From: DASRRB01 sp036732755
GTDB lineage: Bacteria > Planctomycetota > B15-G4 > SIAN01
Assembly: GCA_036732755.1 (NCBI GenBank)
Contig: DAINBU010000054.1
Coordinates: 1 to 32,188 of the forward strand
Length of the DNA stretch: 32,188 bases
Reading direction: 5' to 3'
The notes beneath the pieces were generated by a model, which saw only the letters and a program-made list of their open reading frames with translations, searched no databases and was not told where the DNA came from. Shown here in pieces: positions 7,898-15,970 of this stretch; position 1 is the first letter of the stretch, and each line of letters starts with the position of its first letter. A program made the translations under genes and the position numbers.

Positions 7898-9009
7898 CGC
7901 GCGCGCTCGCGCAGCCGGCACCACGCACAGCGGCAGTCGCCACGGCGGTCGCGGCGGCGCCGCGGCTCGTCGTCTTCACGCGCGACGATCCCGCCCGCTC
8001 GACCGGCGGCGTGGAGACCTTCACGCAGCGCCTGCTCGAGGCCTTCCCCGGCAGCGAGGTGGTCGCCTACGCCGGCGCGGCCGGGAAGCGGCGCCTCTTC
8101 GACGAGGCGCGCGACGCTCGCGCCGCGCGGCCGCTGCTCGCGCGTGCGCTCGAGCGGCTGCGCCCCGCTGCGCTCGTCGCGAACGGCGCCGCCGCGTGGG
8201 CGCTGCGGACGGCGCCGGTGCCGGTCGTCGCCGTCTTCCACGGCACCTACGCCGGGCTCGGCCGCGCGATCACGCCGCTCGAGCGGCGGCGCGGCGCGAT
8301 CGCGCGCACCTACGGCGCGTGGCTCGAGAGGCGCGCCGCGCGCGGCCGCGCGGCGGTCGTCGCCGTCTCGCAGGCGGTGGCCGACGAGGTGCGCGCGCAC
8401 TACGGCGTGCATTCGAAGGTGCACGTGATCGAGAACGGGGCGGCGCCGGACGAGCGGCTGCGGCCGGCGTCGCTCGAGGCGCGCCGCGCGCTGCGCCTCG
8501 CCGAAGAAGCGAAGATCGCCCTTTACGTCGGCCGCGCGCAGCAGACCAAGGGGTTCGGCGAAGTGGTCGCGCTCGCGCGCGCGCGGCCGGACGTGACCGT
8601 GCTGGTCGCGGGCGTCGCCCCGAAGAGCGGCCTGCCGCCCAACCTGCGCCTCCTCGGCGTCGTCTCGCACGAGCCGCTGCGCCGCCTCCATGCGGCGTGC
8701 GACGTGGTCGTGCTGCCGTCGCGCTACGAGGGCTGCTCGCTCGCGCTCATCGAGGCGCTGCACGCCGACCGGCCGATCGTCACGTCGGCGACCGGCTGCT
8801 TCCCGACGCCTGGCGAGCACCCGTTCGGGATCGTCGTCCCGCTCGGGCCGGCCCGCGGCTTCGAAGCCCGCTTCCTCGCCGCCGTCGACCAGGCACTCGC
8901 GGCGCCGCAGCGCTTCATTCCGCGCACGACAGCGGCGGCGCGCTTCTCCTTCGCCCGCTTCGCCTCGGAGTGGCGCGCGCTGATCGGCGAGGTCGCCCCC
9001 GATGCGTAG
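7894..9009 (+). CDS. Glycosyltransferase family 4
   Basis: A 371-residue GT-B glycosyltransferase starting at GTG 7894 (GTGA overlap). After an Ala-rich leader of ~25 residues comes RLVVFTRDDPARSTGGVETFTQRLLEAF, with the Gly-Gly acceptor loop of GT4. The donor domain shows KIALYVGRAQQTKGFGEVVALARARP, LRLLGVVSHEPLRRLHAACDVVVLPSRYEG and the EX7E motif in EGCSLALIE (E279 and E287), followed by RPIVTSATGCFP. This is a standard retaining GT4 architecture, probably cytoplasmic or peripherally bound. Its stop lies 8 bases inside the next gene. Donor and acceptor cannot be inferred. Confidence 0.88.
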   Translation: MTRALAQPAPRTAAVATAVAAAPRLVVFTRDDPARSTGGVETFTQRLLEAFPGSEVVAYAGAAGKRRLFDEARDARAARPLLARALERLRPAALVANGAAAWALRTAPVPVVAVFHGTYAGLGRAITPLERRRGAIARTYGAWLERRAARGRAAVVAVSQAVADEVRAHYGVHSKVHVIENGAAPDERLRPASLEARRALRLAEEAKIALYVGRAQQTKGFGEVVALARARPDVTVLVAGVAPKSGLPPNLRLLGVVSHEPLRRLHAACDVVVLPSRYEGCSLALIEALHADRPIVTSATGCFPTPGEHPFGIVVPLGPARGFEARFLAAVDQALAAPQRFIPRTTAAARFSFARFASEWRALIGEVAPDA

Positions 9010-10219
9010 CGAGCGCGCGCTGCGCGTGGCGCTGCTCGAGCCGGCCGGCCGCGGCGGGATCCACCAGTACTCGCGCGCGCTCGCCGGAGCGCTCGCCCGG
9101 GCCGGCGTCGACGTCCTCCTCGTCACGGCGCGCGACGGCGAATTCGCCGCGGCCGATCGCAAAGCGCCACCGGCCTTTCGCGTCGCGCCGCTCTTCGAGC
9201 GCTGGCGGTCGTCGCCGCGCGCGCTGCTCGCCGCGCTGCGTGCGTTCGCGCCCGACGTGCTCCATCTTCAGGCCGGCACCCATCCGCTGCTCCATCTCGG
9301 GCTGCTGCTGGCGGCGCGCGCCGCGACGCGGGCGCGCACCGTCGTCACGGCGCACGACCTCGTCCCCAAGAACGCGACCCGGCTCGGCGCGCTGGCGGCG
9401 GGCCTGCTGCAGCGCGCGGCCGACCGCATCGTCGTGCACGGCGTGGCACTCGAGCGCGAGCTCGCCGCCCGCGTGCCGAGCGTCGCCGCGCGCATCCGCG
9501 TGGTGCCGCACGGCGCCGCGCAGCTCCTCGCGCCGGCGGCCGCGCCTGACGAGACGGAATGCGACGCGACGCGCCATCCACCGACGCTCCTCTTCTTCGG
9601 GTACCTCCACGAAGAGAAGGGGCTCCCCGATCTGATCGACGCACTGCCGCAGGTCGCCGCGCGCGTGCCGGAGCTGCGCGTCGTGATCGCAGGCGAACCC
9701 GAGCTCGACGTCGCGCCGCTGCAGTCGCGCGCGCGCTCGCTCGGCGTCGCGGACCGGATCGAGTGGCGCCTGCGCTACGTCGAGGCGGCCGAGGTCGGCG
9801 CGCTCTTCACGGCGGCGACCGCGGTCGTCCTCCCCTACCGGAAGGCCTCCCAGAGCGGCGTCGCCTTCCTGGCGGGGGCGTACGGGCGGCCGCTCGTGGC
9901 GACGCACGTCGGCGCGCTGCCGGAAGTGGTCCGGGACGGCGTCAGCGGCCTCCTCGTCCCTCCGGAGGATCCGCAGGCGCTCGCCGCCGCCCTGAAGGAA
10001 CTTCTGTCCGACCCGGCGCGCGCCCGAAAGATGGGAGGGGCGCACGCCCGCTTCTGCCGCACCGAAGGCTCCTGGGCCTCGATCGCGCAGCGCACGCGCG
10101 CCCTCTACGGCGAGCTCCTGCCCGCCGCGCCCGCCGTGAAGAAGGAGGAAGAGGGTGGAGTCCGTGGAGTCGGAGCGGCGACCGCCGTCGCCGCGCGCGA
10201 ACGCGTCGTCCGCTCCTGA
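9002..10219 (+). CDS. Glycosyltransferase family 4
   Basis: A 405-residue GT-B enzyme beginning at ATG 9002, overlapping the previous gene by eight bases. The N-terminus RVALLEPAGRGGIHQYSRALAGALARAGVDVLLVTARD has the Gly-rich loop and first Rossmann unit. The donor half includes TLLFFGYLHEEKGLPDLIDALPQV, LRVVIAGEP, LRYVEAAEVGALFTAATAVVLPYRKASQSGVAFLAGAYGRPLVATHVGALPEVVRDGVSGLLVPPEDP. The ASQSG stretch is the variant of the EX7E region seen in many GT4 proteins that carry Ser-Gln-Ser-Gly at the donor site. The C-terminal ~20 residues (KKEEEGG and onward) overlap the start of the next gene and are encoded by the purine-rich stretch that serves as that gene's ribosome-binding site. Confidence 0.88.
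   Translation: MRSERALRVALLEPAGRGGIHQYSRALAGALARAGVDVLLVTARDGEFAAADRKAPPAFRVAPLFERWRSSPRALLAALRAFAPDVLHLQAGTHPLLHLGLLLAARAATRARTVVTAHDLVPKNATRLGALAAGLLQRAADRIVVHGVALERELAARVPSVAARIRVVPHGAAQLLAPAAAPDETECDATRHPPTLLFFGYLHEEKGLPDLIDALPQVAARVPELRVVIAGEPELDVAPLQSRARSLGVADRIEWRLRYVEAAEVGALFTAATAVVLPYRKASQSGVAFLAGAYGRPLVATHVGALPEVVRDGVSGLLVPPEDPQALAAALKELLSDPARARKMGGAHARFCRTEGSWASIAQRTRALYGELLPAAPAVKKEEEGGVRGVGAATAVAARERVVRS
10144..10157 (+). promoter_or_regulatory. Shine-Dalgarno sequence that fixes the start of the GT2-methyltransferase gene
   Basis: GGAGG at 10144-10148 lies six bases before GTG 10155, inside the 3' end of the preceding glycosyltransferase gene. A second in-frame GTG at 10164 is further from it. 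This is one of the few strong ribosome-binding sites in the operon and supports a 65-base gene overlap here in place of the usual 4-base coupling. Confidence 0.6.
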
Positions 10220-11954
10220 CGGGGCGGAGCGGCCGCCGTTCGTCTCCGTCCTGATGCCGGTGCGCAACGAGGCGCGCTCGATCCTGGCGGCGCTCCACAG
10301 CCTGCTCGCGCAGGACTATCCGCGCGACCGCTTCGAGATCGTCGTGATGGACGGCCGCTCGACCGACGCGACGCGCGAGCAGGTGCGCCGGGTCGCCGAC
10401 CTCGATCCGCGGGTGCGCCTCTTCGACAATCCCGGGATCATCGTCTCGACCGCGCTCAACCTCGGCTTCGGCCGCGTGCGCGGCGAGATCGTCGCGCGCG
10501 CCGACGGCCACACGCGCTACGCCGCCGACTACCTGCGCGCCGCGGTGCGCGCCTTCGCCGAGTCGGGTGCCGACGTGGTGGGCGGGCCGATGCTGGCGCC
10601 GATGCTCATGAACCAGGATCTCGCTCCGTTCGCCAAGGCGGTCGCGCGCGCGCTGGCGTCGCGCTTCGGCATGGGCGGCGCGGCCTTCCACTTCGACGGG
10701 ACCACCGGCGCGGCCGAGTCGGTCTACCTCGGCGTCTTTCGCGCCGACGCGCTCTGGCGCTTCGGCCCCTTCGACGAGCACCTCGTGCGCGACGAGGACG
10801 ACGAGTGGTTCGCGCGGGCGCGCGCGCGCGGGGCCAGCATCTGGCTCGACGCGCGCATCCGCTCGACCTACCAGCCGCGCGCGACGGCGCGCCGCCTCTT
10901 CCGGCAGTACTTCGAGTACGGCCTCTTCAAGCCGGCCGCGCTGCGGCGCGTCGCCGGGAGCTGGCGCGTGCGCCAGGCGGTCCCGTCGCTGCTGGTGCTC
11001 GCCCTCCTGGTGCCGCTGCTCGCGGCGGCGGGCGGCGTGGCGCCGACGGCGGCGCTCGTCCTGGCGGCCGGCGCCGCGGCGGCCTACGGCGCGGCGGTCG
11101 CGGTCGCGAGCGTGCGCGCGCTCCGCGGCGTGCGCCGCGCGCCGATCGAGATGCTGCGCCAGGCCTGCGTGTTCGCGCTGATGCACTTCGGCTACGGGCT
11201 CGGCTTCCTCGCCGGCCTGCCGCGGCGCGCGCCCGACGACTCGCGCGAGGGGATCCGTTCGGTCTACGCGGCGTACGCCGCCGACCGCGCGCGCCGGCGC
11301 GCCTGGAGCGAGAGCGACCCGGGCCAGCGCCGCATCGTCGGCGAGCGCGACTTCGCCCTCGCGGCCGAGCTGCGCGCGCGGTTCGGCGCGGCCGTCGATA
11401 CGTTGCGCATCCTCGACGTCGGCAGCGGCGACCGCGACCTCGCCGCCGCGCTCGCTGCGCACGGCGCCGCGCCGCGCGCGGTCGTCGCGACCGACCTGCT
11501 GGCGGAGCGGCTCGGGGCGAATCCCGGCGCGCGGCGCGTCGCCGCCGACGGGCGGCAGCTGCCGTTCCGGAACGGCAGCTTCGACGTCGTCGTGCAGTGC
11601 ACCGTCCTCTCGTCGGTGCGCGCCGCCGCGGCGCGCCGCGTCGTCGCGGCCGAGATGGTGCGCGTCTGCCGGCCCGGCGGCCTCGTCCTCTCCTACGACG
11701 CGCGCCTGCCCAACCCCTTCAACCGCCAGGTGCGCCGCGTCGCGCGCGACGAGCACCGCTCGCTCTTCGCCGGCTGCCGCGTCGCGTTCCGCTCGCTGAC
11801 ACCGATCCCGCCGCTCGCGCGCCTCCTGCCGCGGCTCGCGGTGCAAATGGGACGGTGCGCGCCGCTGCGCGCCTTCGACCTTGCGACCATCGAGGCACCG
11901 CCGGAGCTCGCCGCCGCCGCCGTCACCGTCGCCTCACCTGGAGCCTCCGGATGA
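10155..11954 (+). CDS. Fusion: ExoA-like glycosyltransferase 2 plus class I SAM-dependent methyltransferase
   Basis: A 599-residue two-domain protein; GTG 10155 is supported by GGAGG six bases upstream. Residues ~29-270 are a GT-A GT2 domain: SVLMPVRNEARSI, VVMDGRSTDATRE (65-74), ARADGHTRY (the DxD equivalent near 116-118), FDEHLVRDEDDEWFARARARG. Hydrophobic segments near 275-297, 302-322 and 337-355, including FGYGLGFLAGL, resemble the C-terminal membrane part of ExoA-type succinoglycan glucosyltransferases. From ~380 a class I methyltransferase follows: ILDVGSGD (motif I, 419-426), VVATDLLAERLG, LPFRNGSFDVVVQCTVLSSV and VCRPGGLVLSYDARLPNPF. It probably transfers a sugar at the membrane and methylates it or a neighbouring group; that coupling is inference. 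No frameshift or stop separates the domains. Confidence 0.85.
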   Translation: MESVESERRPPSPRANASSAPDGAERPPFVSVLMPVRNEARSILAALHSLLAQDYPRDRFEIVVMDGRSTDATREQVRRVADLDPRVRLFDNPGIIVSTALNLGFGRVRGEIVARADGHTRYAADYLRAAVRAFAESGADVVGGPMLAPMLMNQDLAPFAKAVARALASRFGMGGAAFHFDGTTGAAESVYLGVFRADALWRFGPFDEHLVRDEDDEWFARARARGASIWLDARIRSTYQPRATARRLFRQYFEYGLFKPAALRRVAGSWRVRQAVPSLLVLALLVPLLAAAGGVAPTAALVLAAGAAAAYGAAVAVASVRALRGVRRAPIEMLRQACVFALMHFGYGLGFLAGLPRRAPDDSREGIRSVYAAYAADRARRRAWSESDPGQRRIVGERDFALAAELRARFGAAVDTLRILDVGSGDRDLAAALAAHGAAPRAVVATDLLAERLGANPGARRVAADGRQLPFRNGSFDVVVQCTVLSSVRAAAARRVVAAEMVRVCRPGGLVLSYDARLPNPFNRQVRRVARDEHRSLFAGCRVAFRSLTPIPPLARLLPRLAVQMGRCAPLRAFDLATIEAPPELAAAAVTVASPGASG

Positions 11955-13183
11955 CGACGCCGCTTCTCGAACGTGAAGACGAGGCGAGGAACCCGAAGTC
12001 GGCCCGCGCCACGATCCCGTCCCCGTTCCCGATCCAGATTCCATTCCATCAGGCCGCGATCGAGGAGGGCGACGTCGCGGCGGTGGTCGCGACGCTGCGC
12101 TCGGGCTGGCTCACGACCGGGCCGCGCTGCGGCGAGCTCGAGCGCGGGCTCTGCGAGCTGCTCGAGCGGCGCCACTCCCTCGCGCTCAACTCGGCGACGT
12201 CGGCGCTCTTCCTCCTCTACAAGGCGGCCGGCGTCGGGCCGGGCGACGACGTGCTCGTCCCGGCGATCACGTTCATGGCGACCGCGGAGGTCGCGATCCA
12301 CCTGGGCGCGCGGCCGGTCGTCGTCGACGTCGACGACGAGACGCTGCTGATCGACCCCGCCGACGTCGCCCGCAAGATCACGCGCCGCGCGCGCCTGATG
12401 GTCCCGGTCCATTTCGCCGGACAGCCGTGCGCGATCGCGCCGCTGCTCGCGCTCGCGCGCGCCGAGCGGCTCGCAATCGTCGAGGACGCGGCCCACTGCC
12501 TCACCGGCCACGAAGGCGGGCGCCGGCCGGGCGAAGGGACGCTCGGGGCGGCGCTCTCCTTCTACGCCACCAAGGAGCTCGCGGTCGGCGAAGGGGGCGC
12601 GCTCGTGAGCGACGACGAAAGCGTCGTCGCGCGCGCGCGGCGCTGGTCGCTGCACGGGATCAGCCGGCCGGCGCACACGCGCATGCAGATCGGGGCGCGC
12701 GCGACCTACGACGTCGAGGACGTCGGCTTCAAGATGAACCTGCCCGACCTGCTGGCGGCGCTCGGCGTCGCGCAGCTGCCGCGCATGGTCGCGCAGCGCG
12801 ACCGGCGCGAGACCCTCGCGCGCCGCTACGACGCCGCGCTGTGCGGCCTGCCGGGCGTGCGGCCGCTCCCGACGCGGCCCGGCTTCGTCTCGGCGCGCCA
12901 TCTCTACGTGGTCCGGATCGACCCCGGGCTCGCCGGGATCACGCGCGACGAGCTCGCGCTCGAGCTCGGCCGGCGCGGCATCGGCAGCAGCGTCCACTTC
13001 ACGCCGCTGCACGAGATGACCGTGATGAAGACGCTCTACGGCACGCGCAGCGAGGACTGCCCCGTCGCCGCGCGCGCCGGCCGCGAAGTGCTCTCGCTCC
13101 CGCTCCATCCGCGGCTGCGCGAAGAAGACGTCGATGGGATTGCCGGCGCGCTGCGCTCGATCCTGGAAGGGAGCGTCCGCTGA
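11951..13183 (+). CDS. DegT/DnrJ/EryC1/StrS-family PLP-dependent sugar aminotransferase
   Basis: A 410-residue PLP enzyme of the family that aminates keto-deoxy nucleotide sugars. ATG 11951 overlaps the previous stop (ATGA). The fold-type I landmarks are in order: LNSATSALFLLYKAAGVGPGDDVLVPAITFMATAEVAIHLGARPVVVDVD (79-128), VPVHFAGQPC, VEDAAHCLTG (PLP-contacting Asp-Ala-Ala-His, 179-182), SFYATKELAVGEGGALVSDD with the internal-aldimine lysine K208, and NLPDLLAALGVAQL. The family normally takes glutamate as amino donor. Its neighbour is the WbpM/CapD-like dehydratase that would supply a 4-keto-6-deoxy sugar, as in UDP-bacillosamine or similar pathways. The exact sugar is inference. The ~30-residue N-terminal extension is not part of the fold. 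Confidence 0.92.
   Translation: MTTPLLEREDEARNPKSARATIPSPFPIQIPFHQAAIEEGDVAAVVATLRSGWLTTGPRCGELERGLCELLERRHSLALNSATSALFLLYKAAGVGPGDDVLVPAITFMATAEVAIHLGARPVVVDVDDETLLIDPADVARKITRRARLMVPVHFAGQPCAIAPLLALARAERLAIVEDAAHCLTGHEGGRRPGEGTLGAALSFYATKELAVGEGGALVSDDESVVARARRWSLHGISRPAHTRMQIGARATYDVEDVGFKMNLPDLLAALGVAQLPRMVAQRDRRETLARRYDAALCGLPGVRPLPTRPGFVSARHLYVVRIDPGLAGITRDELALELGRRGIGSSVHFTPLHEMTVMKTLYGTRSEDCPVAARAGREVLSLPLHPRLREEDVDGIAGALRSILEGSVR
13165..13182 (+). promoter_or_regulatory. Shine-Dalgarno-like stretch before a possible CTG start
   Basis: GGAAGGGAG at 13165-13173 is followed six bases later by CTG 13180, which overlaps the aminotransferase stop as CTGA. This matches the geometry of the GTGA/ATGA junctions elsewhere in the operon. 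The first conventional starts in frame, GTG 13204 and ATG 13216, have no purine-rich sequence in front of them. Use of CTG is a proposal, not an observation. Confidence 0.4.
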
Positions 13184-13203
13184 GCGCCGCGCCCGACGCC
13201 CTC

Positions 13204-15786
13204 GTGCTGCGCCGCATGCGCCGCCTCGAGCAGGCGATGCGCGCCGTCGACGTCGTGGCCGGCGGCGCCGCCCTGCTCCTGGCCGCGCCGCTGCTCGCGC
13301 TGCTCGCCGCGCTGGTGAAGGCGACCTCGCCCGGGCCGGCGCTCTTCGCGCAGGAGCGCGTCGGCCGCGGCGGCCGGTCGTTCCGGCTCTGGAAGCTGCG
13401 CACGATGGTGGCCGGCGCCGAGCGGCTCGGGCCGCGCCTGACGGGGCGCGCTGACCCTCGCGTGACGCGCCTCGGCCGCTTCCTGCGCCGCACCAAGCTC
13501 GACGAGCTGCCGCAGCTCTGGAACGTCGTGCGCGGCGAGATGGCGCTCGTCGGTCCGCGCCCGGAGGTGGCCGAGATGGTGCGCCGCGCCCCGGCCGCCT
13601 ACGGCGCGCTGCTGCGCGTGCGGCCGGGCCTCGTCTCCCCCGCCTCGCTCGCGTGGCGCCATGAAGAAGAGCTGCTGCCCGAGCACGGCCGCGAGGAGCA
13701 CTACGTCGCCGAGATCCTCCCCAAGAAGATCGAGCTCGATCTCGGCTGGCTCGAGCGGCGCAGCCTGATCGGCGACCTCGAGCTCCTGGTGCGCGCCGCG
13801 CTCGTGCTGCTCCGGATCCGGCGCGACGACGCGCCGCTCGCGCTGCCCGGCACGCGGCTGCGCAATGCGTTGAAGCTTCTCCTCGATGGCGCGCTCGTCG
13901 CGGCCGCTTGGTGGGGCGCGACGCTGCTCCGCTTCGACGGGATGCCGGCGGGCGTCGACCGGACGCGCCTGATCGGCGGGACGGTTCCGCTCGTCGCGGG
14001 GGCGCTCGCCTCGATCGTGCTCGGCGGCGGGCTGCGCTCGGCGTGGCGCTGGTTCGACGCGGCCGAGTTCCGCCGCCTCGCGCTGCAGCTCCTGCCGCCG
14101 CTCGCCGCGCTGTCGGCGTGGCGGGCGCTGCTCCCCGACCGGCTCGCGCTGCTGCGCGCGCCCTGGTCGGTGGTCGTCCTCACCTACCTGCTCGCGCTGC
14201 TCGGCGGCGCGGCGCTGCGCAGCCTCTGGTCGATCCTCGAGGCGAGAGCGGAGCGGCGGGCGCGGCCGCGCAGCGCGCTCGCCGGCCGGATCGCGCTCGT
14301 CGGCGCGGGGCGGACCGCCGTCGCGCTGGTGCGCGAGCTCTTCGAGCGGGCCGGCGGCGACGCCGAGCTGCTCGCCTGCTTCGACGACGACCCGCGCAAG
14401 CGCGGCACGCACGTCTCCGGAGTGCCGGTCGTCGGCGCGCTCGCCGACGTCCCCGACTGGCTGGCGCGCACGCGCCCCGACCACCTGCTGATCGCGATCG
14501 CGGCGCTGCCGGAGGAGAGCCTGCGCCCGCTGGTCGACGCGGCGCGCCGCCACGGCGCGCGCGTGCAGATCGTGCCGTCGCTGCTGGAGCGGGCGCGCGC
14601 TCCGGCGCCGCTCGGCCGAGACCTCGCGTCGTCGCTGCGCGACGTCTCGATCGAGGACCTGATGGGCCGCCCGCCGGTGCGGCTCGACCCGCGCGACGAT
14701 GCCATCGCCGGCGAGTATCGCGGGCGGACCATCCTCCTCACCGGCGCGGCCGGGTCGATCGGATCGGAGCTGGCGCGGCAGCTCGCGCTCCTCGCGCCGC
14801 GCCGCCTCGTCCTGCTCGACAAGGACGAGAACGGCCTCTTCGAGCTCGGCCGCGAGCTCGACGAGAGCGCGCCCGAGATCGCGCGCGAGCTCGCCGTGCT
14901 CGACCTGCGCGACCGCAAAGCGCTCGCGCGGCTGCTGCGGCGCGTGCGGCCCGAGGTCGTGCTGCACGCGGCGGCGCACAAGCACGTGCCGCTCATGGAG
15001 CAGAACGTCCTCGAGGCGGTGGCCAACAACGCGCTGGGTACGCGCGATCTCGTCCGCCTCGCGACGGCGGCGCGCGTGCGCTCGTTCGTCCTGATCTCGA
15101 CCGACAAGGCGGTCCGCCCGTCGAGCGTCATGGGCGCGACCAAGCGTGTCGCCGAGCTGGTCGTGCGCGACGCGGGCCGGCGCTCGGCGCGCCACGGCGC
15201 GCGCTGCAGCGTGGTCCGCTTCGGGAACGTGCTCGCGAGCCGCGGCTCGGTGGTCGAGACCTTCCTGCGCCAGATCGCGCGCGGCGAGCCGCTCACGATC
15301 ACCCACCCCGACGTCGAGCGCTGGTTCCTCTCGATCCCCGAGGCGTCGCAGCTCGTGCTGGTGGCCGGCTCGCTGCCGGAGCCGCGCGGCCTCTACGTCC
15401 TCGACATGGGCCGGCCGCGCCGCGTCGTCGACCTCGCCTGCGACCTCGCGCGCCTCGCCGGGCGCGACGCGCCGCCGCGGCTGCGTTTCGTCGGCCTGCG
15501 GCCGGGCGAGAAGCTGCGCGAGGAGCTCTCGATCTCGGGCCGCCTCGAGCCCGTCCCGGGACGGGCGGGCGTGCTCGTCGACGAGGAGCCGGCGCCGCCG
15601 CACGCGGAGGTCGCCGCGCTGCTCGAGTCGCTGCGGCGCGCGCTGCGGCGCGGCGACGCGGCGGCGGCGCGCCGCGCGCTGGCCCACCCGCGCGTCGGGC
15701 TCGCGCACGCCGGGGCGCCGGCGCGGACCTCCCGGCCGCTGTCGGAAGCGGCCGCGGTCGAGGCGGAGCGGCTCGGAGCCGTCTGA
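13204..15786 (+). CDS. Fusion: PglC/WbaP-like sugar-phosphate transferase plus WbpM/CapD-like nucleotide-sugar dehydratase
   Basis: An 860-residue protein from GTG 13204 (ATG 13216 also possible; CTG 13180 discussed separately). Residues ~1-210 are a monotopic phosphoglycosyl transferase: one hydrophobic re-entrant segment, ALFAQERVGRGGRSFRLWKLRTM, then LDELPQLWNVVRGEMALVGPRPE with the catalytic Asp-Glu dyad at D100-E101. It would load the first sugar-phosphate onto undecaprenyl phosphate. Residues ~220-350 hold four membrane helices. Next come a nucleotide-binding regulatory-type domain (RIALVGAGRTAVALV) and a short-chain dehydrogenase domain: TGAAGSIGS (G514-G520), LHAAAHKHVPLMEQN, ISTDKAV, and SSVMGATKR with Met643-x3-Lys647 at the YxxxK position, the known variant of WbpM/PglF-type 4,6-dehydratases. 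It sits directly after the aminotransferase that could use its keto product and is the last gene of the operon. Confidence 0.9.
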   Translation: MLRRMRRLEQAMRAVDVVAGGAALLLAAPLLALLAALVKATSPGPALFAQERVGRGGRSFRLWKLRTMVAGAERLGPRLTGRADPRVTRLGRFLRRTKLDELPQLWNVVRGEMALVGPRPEVAEMVRRAPAAYGALLRVRPGLVSPASLAWRHEEELLPEHGREEHYVAEILPKKIELDLGWLERRSLIGDLELLVRAALVLLRIRRDDAPLALPGTRLRNALKLLLDGALVAAAWWGATLLRFDGMPAGVDRTRLIGGTVPLVAGALASIVLGGGLRSAWRWFDAAEFRRLALQLLPPLAALSAWRALLPDRLALLRAPWSVVVLTYLLALLGGAALRSLWSILEARAERRARPRSALAGRIALVGAGRTAVALVRELFERAGGDAELLACFDDDPRKRGTHVSGVPVVGALADVPDWLARTRPDHLLIAIAALPEESLRPLVDAARRHGARVQIVPSLLERARAPAPLGRDLASSLRDVSIEDLMGRPPVRLDPRDDAIAGEYRGRTILLTGAAGSIGSELARQLALLAPRRLVLLDKDENGLFELGRELDESAPEIARELAVLDLRDRKALARLLRRVRPEVVLHAAAHKHVPLMEQNVLEAVANNALGTRDLVRLATAARVRSFVLISTDKAVRPSSVMGATKRVAELVVRDAGRRSARHGARCSVVRFGNVLASRGSVVETFLRQIARGEPLTITHPDVERWFLSIPEASQLVLVAGSLPEPRGLYVLDMGRPRRVVDLACDLARLAGRDAPPRLRFVGLRPGEKLREELSISGRLEPVPGRAGVLVDEEPAPPHAEVAALLESLRRALRRGDAAAARRALAHPRVGLAHAGAPARTSRPLSEAAAVEAERLGAV

Positions 15787-15970
15787 GCGGGCGCGCGGTC
15801 CGCGCCTCCGCACGCCCCCGCCGTGCTCCGGGACGGCGCCCATTACATATGGAAGGATCTCCTCCTCCTTCCCGGGCCGTCCCGTCGTCGCGCCGCGGAC
15901 CGTGCGCGCGCCGTGCGCGGTCGCGCCGGCGCCGGCGCCCCCCTCCCGCGCCCTCGACCCTGCCGAATAG
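15787..15970. other. Intergenic region between the polysaccharide operon and the efflux operon
   Basis: This non-coding stretch separates the two operons. It is mostly G+C-rich without a convincing gene. A short AT-rich island (ATTACATATGG) lies at 15842-15852, and a 7-base inverted repeat follows at 15851-15872. A self-complementary GCGCGG-T-CCGCGC at 15793-15805 lacks a T-run and a usable loop, so no intrinsic terminator can be called. Confidence 0.5.
15851..15872 (+). promoter_or_regulatory. Perfect 7-base inverted repeat GGAAGGA-N8-TCCTTCC
   Basis: GGAAGGA at 15851-15857 pairs exactly with TCCTTCC at 15866-15872 across an 8-base pyrimidine spacer. It lies in the intergenic space ~65 bases after the polysaccharide operon and 140 bases before the MarR gene. 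It could form an RNA hairpin (transcript end or mRNA 3' stabiliser) or be a protein site. There is no T-tract, so a classical terminator is not supported. Confidence 0.35.

Noticed and set aside
5550..11954. Signs of horizontal transfer or a mobile element in the glycosyltransferase genes
   Set aside because: Base composition and codon use look uniform with the flanks, and no transposase, integrase, tRNA or terminal repeat is present.
15793..15805. GCGCGG-T-CCGCGC as an intrinsic terminator for the polysaccharide operon
   Set aside because: The loop is a single base and there is no T-run. Such G/C self-complementarity occurs by chance in this composition.
13036..15843. A 935-codon open frame on the minus strand
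   Set aside because: It is antisense to the phosphoglycosyl transferase-dehydratase fusion; composition is biased and no motif is visible.
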